Shown here piece after piece: positions 8,485 through 15,748 of a DNA stretch of 32,687 nucleotides. How positions within the stretch are numbered: the first letter of the stretch is position 1; each line of letters starts with the position of its first letter. The stretch spans positions 1 through 32,687 of the forward strand of contig JAFTME010000046.1 in the NCBI GenBank assembly GCA_017452545.1, in the 5' to 3' direction. This stretch comes from Clostridia bacterium (lineage in GTDB: Bacteria > Bacillota > Clostridia > Oscillospirales > CAG-272). The position numbers were made by a program, and so were the translations under genes. The notes under the pieces are model-generated. The model searched no databases. It saw only the letters and a list, made by a program, of their open reading frames with translations, and was not told where the DNA came from.

Positions 8485-8994
8485 ATGAAGCATTTGATCA
8501 ACCGCGGGCTGCCTTTGCTGCTTGCTGCCGTGCTGCTGCTTACGGGCGTTGCCTGCAACGCCTCCACCTATCGCGCCGACGTAGCCTCCTCGGAAATTAC
8601 TGAGGCTGCCAAGGATGCGATCGGTCTTTCGAGTGATTATTTTGATGCCAGTGCTGAAACCTACGACGTGTTTTTCGGCGCGGAGGCAGCGTTTGCTGCT
8701 GTGGAGGACTGTAATATCGTCTACCATGTGACGGAGACAAACGTGGATCAGTTCGGCGTTTTTCGTGTCAAAACGGGTGACGACGTGGCTGCCGTTGAGG
8801 CGATGGTGCAGACGTACGTTGACGGACAGGTATCTTACCTTAACAGCTTTGCTGCGGCGTACAACCGCGACGAGCTTGACAAGATCGAAAACGCAAATGT
8901 TTCCTCGCTTGGCAACTACGTTTATTTTACCATTCTTTCCAAGGAGGCTGCTGCCGCATTTACCGATGCGCTGCAGGCCGCTCTTGAAAAATAA
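8485..8994 (+). CDS. DUF4358-type lipoprotein
   Basis: The product is 169 aa from ATG 8485, 21 nt after the SGNH gene. The signal peptide ends in LTGVAC with the lipidation cysteine at residue 24. The mature part has the DUF4358 pattern: an alternating region ending in DQFGVFRVKTGDDVAAVEAMV, followed by a helical stretch and a NYVYFTILSK segment. The molecular function is unknown. In Clostridia I recall such proteins near cell-surface acylation genes (membrane O-acyltransferases and SGNH hydrolases), which fits the upstream gene, but no acyltransferase is visible here. It is the last gene before a strong terminator. Confidence 0.75.
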   Translation: MKHLINRGLPLLLAAVLLLTGVACNASTYRADVASSEITEAAKDAIGLSSDYFDASAETYDVFFGAEAAFAAVEDCNIVYHVTETNVDQFGVFRVKTGDDVAAVEAMVQTYVDGQVSYLNSFAAAYNRDELDKIENANVSSLGNYVYFTILSKEAAAAFTDALQAALEK

Positions 8995-9010
8995 ATGTGA
9001 ATAACCGAAT

Positions 9011-9057
9011 AAAAAGCAAGCGGATCGTATTCTGTGTACGATCCGCTTGCTTTTTTT
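9011..9057 (+). terminator. Strong intrinsic terminator
   Basis: A perfect 19-bp stem (9011-9029 with 9037-9055) closes a 7-nt loop TTCTGTG, and the right arm runs into seven T residues at 9051-9057. It ends the SGNH/DUF4358 transcription unit. The left arm opens with AAAAA, so it could also work in reverse. Confidence 0.95.
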
Positions 9058-9082
9058 GTCTGCCTGCGCATGAAACGGCACG

Positions 9083-9119
9083 CTTTCGTTTAAACTATCA
9101 TCGTTAACAAAAACGAAAG
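9083..9119 (+). repeat. Inverted repeat overlapping the spoVAF-like ribosome site
   Basis: CTTTCGTTT (9083-9091) and AAACGAAAG (9111-9119) are exact reverse complements, 19 nt apart. The right arm runs into the AAAGGGAG Shine-Dalgarno, so a folded leader could limit access to it. It could also be an operator. No clear sigma-F/G or sigma-A boxes were found around it. Confidence 0.4.
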
Positions 9120-9131
9120 GGAGCCGATAGT

Positions 9132-10568
9132 ATGGCAGAGGAGCTGACGTTTACGCCGAGCAGCGATTATGCGGAAAACATCCGCGCGATGGATGCGCTG
9201 TTTGGCGTGGATGAGAATTTTGATATATTGAAGAAAACGGTCAAGGTCGGCGAGGACGCGCTGACGTTTTATTATATTGACGGCTTTGTAAAAGACGGAA
9301 CGATGACCAAGGTCATTATGAATCTGATGGATCTGACGGGACTGGATGCTATGGATGCGACGGCGTTTTTGCAGCGAAAAATGCCGTACGTCGAGGCAGA
9401 GCTTTGCGAGGATGGGGAGACCGTTATCCGCAGTTTGCTTTCGGGAGCAGCCGTGCTGCTCGGCTCGACCTTTGGGGCACAGATACTGATCGTAGATGCA
9501 CGGAGTTATCCTGCACGGGATACCTCGGAGCCGCAGGGGGATCTTGTGATGCGAGGGGCGCGAGACGGCTTTGTGGAAACGCTGATCTTCAATACCGCGC
9601 TGATCCGACGCCGTATTCGACATCCTGCGTTGACCATGCGCTATTTTTCGGTTGGGGCATATTCGCGCAGCGACGTGTGCCTTTGCTATATGAAGGATCG
9701 TGCGGATATGAAGCAGGTTGAGGCGCTGCGAGAACGGCTGAGCACAATCAAGACCGACGCGCTTTCCATGGGGCAGGAGTCGCTGATGGAGCTTTTGATC
9801 CGTCGCCCGTGGTACAATCCGTTTCCCAAGATCCGCATGACGGAGCGCCCCGATGCAGCGGCGGCGCAGTTGCTTGAGGGCAGCATTCTCATCATCTGCG
9901 ACAACTCACCGCAGGTCATGGTGCTGCCGACGACTATTTTTGATTTTCTGCAGGAGACCAATGATTTTTACTTTCCGCCGCTGACGGGCACCTATATTCG
10001 ATTGGTGCGTCTGACGACCTTCTGGCTGGCGCTGTTTTTTACGCCTGCGTGGTATTTGCTCATTCGTCATGCCGATATTGTTCCTGCGTGGCTGTCCTTC
10101 ATCATCCCGACCGAGATGGGGCGCATCCCGTTGCTTGCACAGCTGCTCCTGGTAGAATTTATCATTGACGGCTTGCGTATGGCGTCGCTCAATACGCCCT
10201 CGATGCTCTCCAATTCGCTCTCGGTCGTGGGCGGCTTGATCCTGGGAGATTTCGCCGTCAGCATCGGGTGGCTGATCCCGGAGGTCATTCTGTATATGGC
10301 ATTCGTTGCCATTGCCAATTTTACGCAGCGCTCCTATGAGCTGGGCTATGCGGTCAAATTTCTCCGCATTCTTTTGCTTATCCTGACGGCGCTGTTTGAG
10401 ATCTGGGGATTTCTTTTGGGAGTGGTGCTGATTTTTGTGCTGTTGGTAACCAACAAAACGGTCAACGGAACGCGTTCGTATCTTTATCCGCTGATCCCAT
10501 TCCACGGCAGGGCATTGCTGACGCTTCTGTTTCGTGTACGAAAAAAAGAGAACTCATTGGGGGAATAA
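9132..10568 (+). CDS. spoVAF: Spore germination protein, GerA family, SpoVAF-like
   Basis: The product is 478 aa from ATG 9132, behind AAAGGGAG. The N-terminal soluble domain (about 1-285) carries the GerA-family core with SpoVAF-like wording: DARSYPARDTSEP, GARDGFVETLIFNTALIRRR and LTMRYFSVGAYSRSDVCL. From about residue 295 several membrane helices follow (295-315, 330-355, 365-390, 405-445), ending in a basic tail. Germination proteins of this family sit in the spore inner membrane; SpoVAF is linked to the SpoVA dipicolinic acid channel and to germination complexes. It stands alone here, without gerB/gerC or other spoVA genes, between a terminator and the mraZ regulatory region. A generic GerAA role cannot be excluded; the length favours SpoVAF. 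It indicates a sporulating lineage. Confidence 0.8.
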   Translation: MAEELTFTPSSDYAENIRAMDALFGVDENFDILKKTVKVGEDALTFYYIDGFVKDGTMTKVIMNLMDLTGLDAMDATAFLQRKMPYVEAELCEDGETVIRSLLSGAAVLLGSTFGAQILIVDARSYPARDTSEPQGDLVMRGARDGFVETLIFNTALIRRRIRHPALTMRYFSVGAYSRSDVCLCYMKDRADMKQVEALRERLSTIKTDALSMGQESLMELLIRRPWYNPFPKIRMTERPDAAAAQLLEGSILIICDNSPQVMVLPTTIFDFLQETNDFYFPPLTGTYIRLVRLTTFWLALFFTPAWYLLIRHADIVPAWLSFIIPTEMGRIPLLAQLLLVEFIIDGLRMASLNTPSMLSNSLSVVGGLILGDFAVSIGWLIPEVILYMAFVAIANFTQRSYELGYAVKFLRILLLILTALFEIWGFLLGVVLIFVLLVTNKTVNGTRSYLYPLIPFHGRALLTLLFRVRKKENSLGE

Positions 10569-10767
10569 AAAGGGGCAGGGGAGTCGCCGGTGAATGGCGC
10601 ACTTTGATAGGGGAATGGCTGGCGACGGCATCAAACGCCATTTCCTCACGGCAGTTGATTTTTTCGGCTCTCATGCTCCTTTATCAACGCTTTTCTTTTC
10701 CTAAAAATGGTAAAAAATAGAAAATATAGATGTGCGTGGTAATTAGATGGTAGAAATGGAAAAATAG
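10569..10767 (+). other. Gap after the spoVAF-like gene; hairpin potential and AT-rich stretch, no gene seen
   Basis: ATGGCG-cac-TTTGAT (10594-10608) can pair with ATCAAA-CGCCAT (10630-10641), leaving a 3-nt bulge and a 21-nt loop. A TTTTTT run occurs 18 nt later (10659-10664), too far for a standard terminator, though it may still mark the 3' end of the spoVAF-like transcript. From about 10676 the base composition drops to AT-rich. No protein with a ribosome site is visible on either strand. Confidence 0.4.
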
Positions 10768-10835
10768 GGGCGAAATTCGCCGAGATCTGACAGAAAAAAA
10801 CGGGAAAACTGAAAAATTTCCGGGAAATTTCGCCC
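10768..10835 (+). repeat. Nested inverted repeats upstream of the mraZ promoter
   Basis: The outer pair GGGCGAAATT (10768-10777) and AATTTCGCCC (10826-10835) is an exact 10-bp inverted repeat. Nested at its right end is a near-continuous 17-bp palindrome, AAATTTCCGGGAAATTT (10814-10830, 8+1+8). The palindrome ends 12 nt before the -35 box, a typical activator or repressor position. No regulator is assigned. Confidence 0.55.
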
Positions 10836-10842
10836 TTGCCTA

Positions 10843-10871
10843 TTGCGCCTTTTCCCACTCTAAGGTATAAT
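10843..10871 (+). promoter_or_regulatory. Sigma-A-type promoter of the division/cell wall cluster
   Basis: TTGCGC (10843-10848), 17 nt, and a perfect TATAAT (10866-10871). The -35 matches only in TTG, so a strong -10 is paired with a weak -35, as expected for a regulated promoter. The predicted transcription start is near 10878, giving a leader of about 175 nt before mraZ. Confidence 0.7.
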
Positions 10872-10872
10872 T

Positions 10873-10950
10873 GTGGTACACAAGTGGAGCGAAATGGTGG
10901 AAAAATGAGCAAAGTGGAGCAAAAACACCGCGGGTGGAGCCTCGGTGGAG
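10873..10950 (+). promoter_or_regulatory. Ladder of GTGGAG direct repeats, probable MraZ operator
   Basis: Copies: GTGGTA at 10873, GTGGAG at 10884, GTGGAA at 10897, and GTGGAG at 10914, 10934 and 10945, all in the same orientation. Start-to-start steps are 11, 13, 17, 20 and 11 nt. Known MraZ proteins bind short GTGG-type direct repeats upstream of their own gene (TGGGN in Escherichia coli, AAAGTG-type in Mycoplasma). The repeats begin just after the -10 and cover the predicted start and early leader, a position suited to autorepression. Confidence 0.75.
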
Positions 10951-11053
10951 ACGAAAGTCCGCTTTTACCTCATTTCGACACGATTTTACTCGAAAGCATC
11001 GCCAAATGTGCGATGCGCGCCGCGATATATCAAAGGAAAGGAGTGGTTCAAGC

Positions 11054-11476
11054 ATGCTGACAGGCGAATTCAGACCGTCATTGGATACGAAAAACCGAAT
11101 TTTCGTTCCGTCAAAGCTGCGCGATGAGCTGGGTGAGACCTTTATCATCGCCCGTGATATCCGAGAAAAATGCTTGAAGATGTACTCCTTGGAGGGATGG
11201 AGCGCGTATATCGCTCCCATCAAGGCGCAGCGCCGAGAGCTTGTGGAGCAGGTTATGCGACTTCTGCACAGCACGGCAGTTCAGGTCACTCCTGACAGCC
11301 AGGGAAGAGTTCTTCTTCCTGCAGGACTCGTATCGTTTGCGGAGATCGAAAAGAACGTCGTTGTTGTCGGCTGCTGCGACTACGCAGAGATCTGGGCCGA
11401 GGCTAATTACGATAAGGTGATCAGCAATATCGACGACGAGGCTCTCCGCCGTGCATTGGAGGAGCTTGGACTGTAA
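11054..11476 (+). CDS. mraZ: Transcriptional regulator MraZ
   Basis: The product is 140 aa from ATG 11054; AAAGGAG at 11037-11043 gives 10 nt spacing, and longer in-frame versions run back through the operator region. Two SpoVT/AbrB-like half domains are seen, one around DTKNRIFVPS (residues ~10-20) and one around DSQGRVLLPA (~81-90), each with the conserved D-x-x-x-R. MraZ forms a ring-shaped multimer that binds DNA repeats in front of its own operon and usually represses it. The GTGGAG ladder at 10873-10950 is the likely target. Its stop TAA overlaps the rsmH start by 1 nt (TAATG), indicating translational coupling. Confidence 0.96.
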   Translation: MLTGEFRPSLDTKNRIFVPSKLRDELGETFIIARDIREKCLKMYSLEGWSAYIAPIKAQRRELVEQVMRLLHSTAVQVTPDSQGRVLLPAGLVSFAEIEKNVVVVGCCDYAEIWAEANYDKVISNIDDEALRRALEELGL

Positions 11477-12423
11477 TGAACGGAAATGAAGTGAATTTCA
11501 GTCACCGTCCGGTGCTGTTAGATGAGTGCATCGAGGGCTTGAGCATCCGCCCCGACGGCGTGTACGTCGACGGAACGACCGGCGGTGCAGGGCATTCCTT
11601 TGAGATCGCATCCCGTCTGACGAGCGGTCGACTGATCTGTCTGGATCAGGATGAAACCGCCATCCGCGTCGCGGGCGAGCGACTGGCTTGCTTTGGCGAT
11701 CGCGTCAGCCTGTGGCATTACAACTTCCGCTCTGTGGCGCAGGTGCTGCAGCTTGCGAGTGTCGATGGAATCGACGGAATGCTGCTGGATCTCGGTGTAT
11801 CCTCCTATCAGTTGGATACCGCAGAGCGCGGCTTTTCCTACCAGAAGGACGCGCCGCTGGATATGCGGATGGACGAAAGAAACCCCATGACTGCCGAGCG
11901 GGTGGTCAATGAATACAGTGAATATGATCTGAAGCGTATTATATACGATTACAGCGAGGAGCGCTTCGCGTCCCGCATCGCAGCCAACATCATTCGTCAT
12001 CGGGCAAACGCTCCGATCAAAACCACGGGAGAACTGGTCAATATTATTAAGGAAGCCATTCCCGCGGCAGCGCGTGATGGAGGGCATCATCCTGCCAAGC
12101 GCACCTTCCAGGCAATCCGCATTGAGGTCAACGCTGAGCTCGACGTGATCGCGCCGGCAATCGAGGCAGCCGTCAGCGCTCTGCGCCCCGGAGGACGGAT
12201 CGCCATTATCACCTTCCACTCGCTGGAGGACAGGCTGGTGAAAAAGACCTTCGCTTCGCTGGCGCAAGGATGCACCTGCCCCAAAAATTTGCCGATATGT
12301 GTGTGCGGCAACAAGCCGAAGATTGTAATAGAAACGCGCAAGCCGATTCTACCGTCGGCACAGGAGCTGGAGGTCAATCCCCGCTCCCGCAGCGCAAAGC
12401 TGAGAATAGCAACGAAAATATAA
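11476..12423 (+). CDS. rsmH: 16S rRNA (cytosine-1402-N4)-methyltransferase
   Basis: The product is 315 aa; the start ATG 11476 overlaps the mraZ stop. RsmH (MraW) methylates N4 of C1402 in the ribosomal P site using S-adenosylmethionine. The motifs are HRPVLLDECIEGL at the N-terminus, VDGTTGGAGHS (AdoMet loop), LDQDE, DGMLLDLGVSSYQLD, RGFSYQKDAPLDMRMD, and near the C-terminus IITFHSLEDRLVK and NPRSRSAKLR. The length is normal. The position directly after mraZ is the standard dcw order. Confidence 0.97.
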   Translation: MNGNEVNFSHRPVLLDECIEGLSIRPDGVYVDGTTGGAGHSFEIASRLTSGRLICLDQDETAIRVAGERLACFGDRVSLWHYNFRSVAQVLQLASVDGIDGMLLDLGVSSYQLDTAERGFSYQKDAPLDMRMDERNPMTAERVVNEYSEYDLKRIIYDYSEERFASRIAANIIRHRANAPIKTTGELVNIIKEAIPAAARDGGHHPAKRTFQAIRIEVNAELDVIAPAIEAAVSALRPGGRIAIITFHSLEDRLVKKTFASLAQGCTCPKNLPICVCGNKPKIVIETRKPILPSAQELEVNPRSRSAKLRIATKI

Positions 12424-12466
12424 GTAGTACGCAGCATTCCTTGCCGCGTGCGGAAGGGAGAGAGAT

Positions 12467-13306
12467 ATGGATCGTGCGATTGAGCTTACAACCGAGTACA
12501 GTATTGTTTCCGGCGCTGTCCGCTATGACGGAGACGACGGTATCGAGGAGCAGAAGCGCGCACTTCGTTCTCTTTTCTCCCGCTGCAGCAAGGGAGCGAT
12601 GAACAATACGAGCCGAGCAAGTGTCATGGAACAGGAATGCAGCACCGTTTCCGCCGACGAGGCAGAGACGGCAGCACAAGGTCGGGGGGCCCGCATCCGT
12701 CATGGATCTTTCGACGGCAGATCGTATATGAACGTCGACGATTTTTCCGAGTACTTCAATGAATGTCGCGCATCCTCGGATACGCGCGATACCGATGCCA
12801 TCGCGGAGCGCGGTACTGACAGCGCTGCTGTGACCGCGAAGCAATCGGTAAGCCGCCGCAGCGTTACGCTGGCTCGTGTTGAGCAGCTGGCACGCGAGTG
12901 GCTGTGTCCCGATGACAGAGCGCTGCGTCGCACCAAGGCGCGTGTACACCTGCCGCTTGCGACCATTGCGACCTTTGTCGTTATCGCGGTGTCGCTGATG
13001 CTGCTGGTTGCCGGTTCAGTTATGGTAGCGACGGCGAAAAAAGAGGTCAGCGATCTGCGCTATGAGGTCAACTCGCTGGCAAGCGAGGCTGCAGTTCTTG
13101 AGGACAAGCTGGAATCGAGCATCGATTATTTTGAAATTTATCGCGTCGCCACCGAGCAATACGGTATGGTGGACGCAGGCTATGTAAGTGCATCCTATCT
13201 CAACCGCGAGCAGGAAAATAAGCTCGAGGCACATACGACACAGAAAGACGATACCACGGGACTTGCCACGCTGCTCGCAGCAATCGGAATTCGCAGAGCG
13301 GACTGA
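12467..13306 (+). CDS. ftsL: FtsL-like cell division protein with long N-terminal cytoplasmic tail
   Basis: The product is 279 aa from ATG 12467, behind GGGAGAGAG. The assignment rests on position (between rsmH and the PBP, as in other dcw clusters) and topology: one membrane helix at about 162-187, then an extracellular coiled-coil stretch (about 190-220, KKEVSDLRYEVNSL-like heptads), then an ATEQYGMVDAG segment typical of FtsL/DivIC proteins. FtsL bridges FtsQ/DivIB with the FtsW-PBP septal synthase. Odd feature: the cytoplasmic tail is about 160 residues, polar and low in recognisable motifs, whereas FtsL tails are usually a few dozen. There is no other candidate start with a good ribosome site closer to the helix. 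Sequence similarity alone would not prove FtsL. Confidence 0.75.
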   Translation: MDRAIELTTEYSIVSGAVRYDGDDGIEEQKRALRSLFSRCSKGAMNNTSRASVMEQECSTVSADEAETAAQGRGARIRHGSFDGRSYMNVDDFSEYFNECRASSDTRDTDAIAERGTDSAAVTAKQSVSRRSVTLARVEQLAREWLCPDDRALRRTKARVHLPLATIATFVVIAVSLMLLVAGSVMVATAKKEVSDLRYEVNSLASEAAVLEDKLESSIDYFEIYRVATEQYGMVDAGYVSASYLNREQENKLEAHTTQKDDTTGLATLLAAIGIRRAD

Positions 13307-13379
13307 GTCATAACGCTTGTGAGCTGCGCATAGGATAGAGCAGACCGACAGTCAATTCGAAAAAGAGAGGTTGTCACGG

Positions 13380-15659
13380 TTGAAGGAGTCCATGATTCAT
13401 TTGAACGTGTTGCGCCGCGCGCGATTCGTTTGTATTGCTTTGGTCGCGGTGCTCGTGCTGCTTGCCGTTCGTATTCTGTGGATACAGACGGCGCAATACG
13501 ACCGCTATCAGGCCAAGGTCATCGAGCAGATGACAACCGAGAGCACGGTCAACGCCGACCGCGGCAACATATACGACACCAACGGCATTCTGATTGCCAC
13601 CAATATTACAACGTACCGCGTATTTATCGCACCCCGTACCATCGCTGAAGCACAAGCTGAGGCGGATGAGCAGGGGGAGGACGTCAACCTTGCAGAGCTG
13701 ATCGCCTTGGGGCTTTCCGAGCGACTGTACGACGGCTACGACGTTACCTATTACGACGTTCTGGAACAGACGACGTACACCAGATACCTTGACCGAACCA
13801 TCGCTCGTCAGGTGGATGAGAAAACGGCAGACAGCATTCTTGCCTTTATCGACGAGAATGAACTGGAACGCATGGTCTATATGGAAGCGACGGGAACACG
13901 CTATTATCCCTACGGAACGCTTGCCTCGCACATGCTTGGCTTTACGGGCAGCGATAGTACAGGACTTTACGGGCTGGAATACAGCTACGACACCCTGCTT
14001 TCGGGCACACCGGGCAAATACATCGTTGCCCGCGATGCGCAGGGAAATGAAATGCCCTATGAATACGAAGAGTACATCGAGGCGGTTGACGGCTACAATC
14101 TGACCTCAACCATCGATGTGTTCATACAAGCAGCGCTGGAGGAGCAGCTGCGTACCGCCTACGAGGAATCCGGCGGTCAGAATCGCGCCTGCGGCATCGC
14201 AATGGATCCGAATACCGGAGCCATTCTTGCCATGGCAACCTATCCTCCGTACGATCTCAACGATCCTTGGCAGCTTAACTCCTACGATACCGCAACGCTG
14301 CTCTCCAGCGGTCTTGCGGGCGACAGCGAGGACTATGCCAAGCTCAAGAGCAGCCTGCTGCTCAACTCCTGGTCCAACAAGGCGCTCAATGAGGCGTATA
14401 TCCCCGGCTCGACCTTCAAGATCATCACCTCGGCGATGGCACTGGAGCAGGGTGTGGTCGAGGAGAAGGATTCCTTTACCTGCAACGGCGCATATTACGT
14501 CAGCGGGATCAAGATCCGATGCCATAAAACCGAAGGGCACGGACACCTGACCTTTGCCGGCGGTATTCAGCAATCCTGCAACCCCATTTTGATGGAGGTG
14601 GGCTTGCGCGTCGGGCTGGAGGCCTTCTACGATTATTTCAATGCGTTCGGTTATCTCTCCAAGACCGGTATTGATCTTGCCGGAGAGGGAAACAGCGTAT
14701 TTCACGCTCAGGACAATTTCAGAGTGCTTGACCTTGCGACTGCATCGTTCGGTCAGAACTTCAAGATCACTCCTGTGCAGCACATTCGTGCCATCAGCGC
14801 CGTTGCCAACGGCGGCTATCTCGTAACGCCGCACGTGGTTGAGCGGGTGACCGATGACAACGGAAACGTGATCGAGGAGGCAAGCACAAAACAGGTGCGA
14901 CAGGTCGTCAGCACGGCGGTCTGCGCGCAGATCTCCCGTATTCTTGAGGCGGGTGTATCCCAAAACGGCGGTGCGCGTAACGCCTACGTTGCAGGCTATC
15001 GTATCGCAGCCAAGACGGGAACCTCCGAGAAGATCGGCGACAACGATGATGCCTATATCTGCTCCTGCGTGGCATATGCCCCTGCGGAAGCCCCTGCTAT
15101 TTGCGCGCTGATCATGGTCGATGAACCGACCAAGGGCTTTTTGTACGGCAGCACGGTAGCAGCACCCTATATTGCAAAATTCATGGAAACTGTTCTCCCT
15201 TATATGGGCGTTGAAGCGGAATATACCGATGAGGAGCTTGCCAAAATGGCAGTGACGGTGCCCGATCTCCGTTCCTATACAATAGAGCAGGCAACGGCTG
15301 CCGCCAAGCGCAGAGGTCTTGCCGTGCGCGTGGTCGGCAGCGGAAAATACGTCACCTCCCAGACGCCGCAGGGCGGCACCAAAATCGAAAAGGAAAACGG
15401 CTTGATCGTTATTTACACGGGGGACAGCACGGCGCAAAGCACCATCAGCGTTCCCAACCTTTCCGGTATGAGTGCGATGGCGGCAAACCAAACGCTGATC
15501 AACAGCGGTCTGAATATCCGCATCGACGGAACACAAAGCTACCTTTCCGGCACGGGAGCCGCTGTGGTCTCCCAAAGTCCTGCCGCCGGAGAGCTTGCAG
15601 CACCGGGTACGGTGGTCAGCGTGACCATTCGTTACCTCAACGAGCAGGATCTGGAATAA
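13380..15659 (+). CDS. ftsI: Class B penicillin-binding protein with two PASTA domains (FtsI/SpoVD type)
   Basis: The product is 759 aa. The start is chosen as TTG 13380, 9 nt after GAGAGG (13365-13370); TTG 13371 touches that site and ATG 13392 is only 3 nt from AAGGAG. Order: short tail, membrane helix (about 12-32), dimerisation domain beginning with a DRGNIYDTNG-type motif, transpeptidase, then two PASTA repeats (about 625-690 and 690-755). Active-site motifs: STFK with Ser344 and Lys347, SCN from Ser399, and KTGT from Lys545. It cross-links septal peptidoglycan together with FtsW. Bacillus carries two such genes here (pbpB and spoVD), but only one is present in this window, so it may serve vegetative division, the spore septum or cortex, or both; the symbol is provisional. 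Confidence 0.9.
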   Translation: MKESMIHLNVLRRARFVCIALVAVLVLLAVRILWIQTAQYDRYQAKVIEQMTTESTVNADRGNIYDTNGILIATNITTYRVFIAPRTIAEAQAEADEQGEDVNLAELIALGLSERLYDGYDVTYYDVLEQTTYTRYLDRTIARQVDEKTADSILAFIDENELERMVYMEATGTRYYPYGTLASHMLGFTGSDSTGLYGLEYSYDTLLSGTPGKYIVARDAQGNEMPYEYEEYIEAVDGYNLTSTIDVFIQAALEEQLRTAYEESGGQNRACGIAMDPNTGAILAMATYPPYDLNDPWQLNSYDTATLLSSGLAGDSEDYAKLKSSLLLNSWSNKALNEAYIPGSTFKIITSAMALEQGVVEEKDSFTCNGAYYVSGIKIRCHKTEGHGHLTFAGGIQQSCNPILMEVGLRVGLEAFYDYFNAFGYLSKTGIDLAGEGNSVFHAQDNFRVLDLATASFGQNFKITPVQHIRAISAVANGGYLVTPHVVERVTDDNGNVIEEASTKQVRQVVSTAVCAQISRILEAGVSQNGGARNAYVAGYRIAAKTGTSEKIGDNDDAYICSCVAYAPAEAPAICALIMVDEPTKGFLYGSTVAAPYIAKFMETVLPYMGVEAEYTDEELAKMAVTVPDLRSYTIEQATAAAKRRGLAVRVVGSGKYVTSQTPQGGTKIEKENGLIVIYTGDSTAQSTISVPNLSGMSAMAANQTLINSGLNIRIDGTQSYLSGTGAAVVSQSPAAGELAAPGTVVSVTIRYLNEQDLE

Positions 15660-15707
15660 GAAATCATACAAGAGAAAATAGAGGCAGCCGAATACAGGGC
15701 GAGAAGC

Positions 15708-15739
15708 CCGGATGTAAAAATAAAAACAACAACATCCGG
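15708..15739 (+). promoter_or_regulatory. Hairpin covering the murE Shine-Dalgarno
   Basis: CCGGATGT (15708-15715) pairs exactly with ACATCCGG (15732-15739), with a 16-nt A-rich loop. The right arm takes up the first two G of the GGAGG ribosome site (15738-15742) that serves the ATG at 15749. This could damp translation of murE; no T-run follows, so it is not a terminator. Confidence 0.45.
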
Positions 15740-15748
15740 AGGCACTGT

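Noticed and set aside
9061..9110. Sigma-G/sigma-F promoter before the spoVAF-like gene
   Set aside because: GCATG at 9068-9072 and TATCAT at 9096-9101 can be picked out, but the spacing and the -10 wording do not fit sigma-G, sigma-F or sigma-A consensus.
10594..10664. Intrinsic terminator after the spoVAF-like gene
   Set aside because: The stem has a bulge and a 21-nt loop, and the T-run begins 18 nt after the stem, so it does not meet the normal pattern; described only as hairpin potential.
10884..10950. Short CRISPR-like array
   Set aside because: The repeated unit is only 6 nt with irregular 5-14 nt spacers, which fits operator boxes and not CRISPR repeats.
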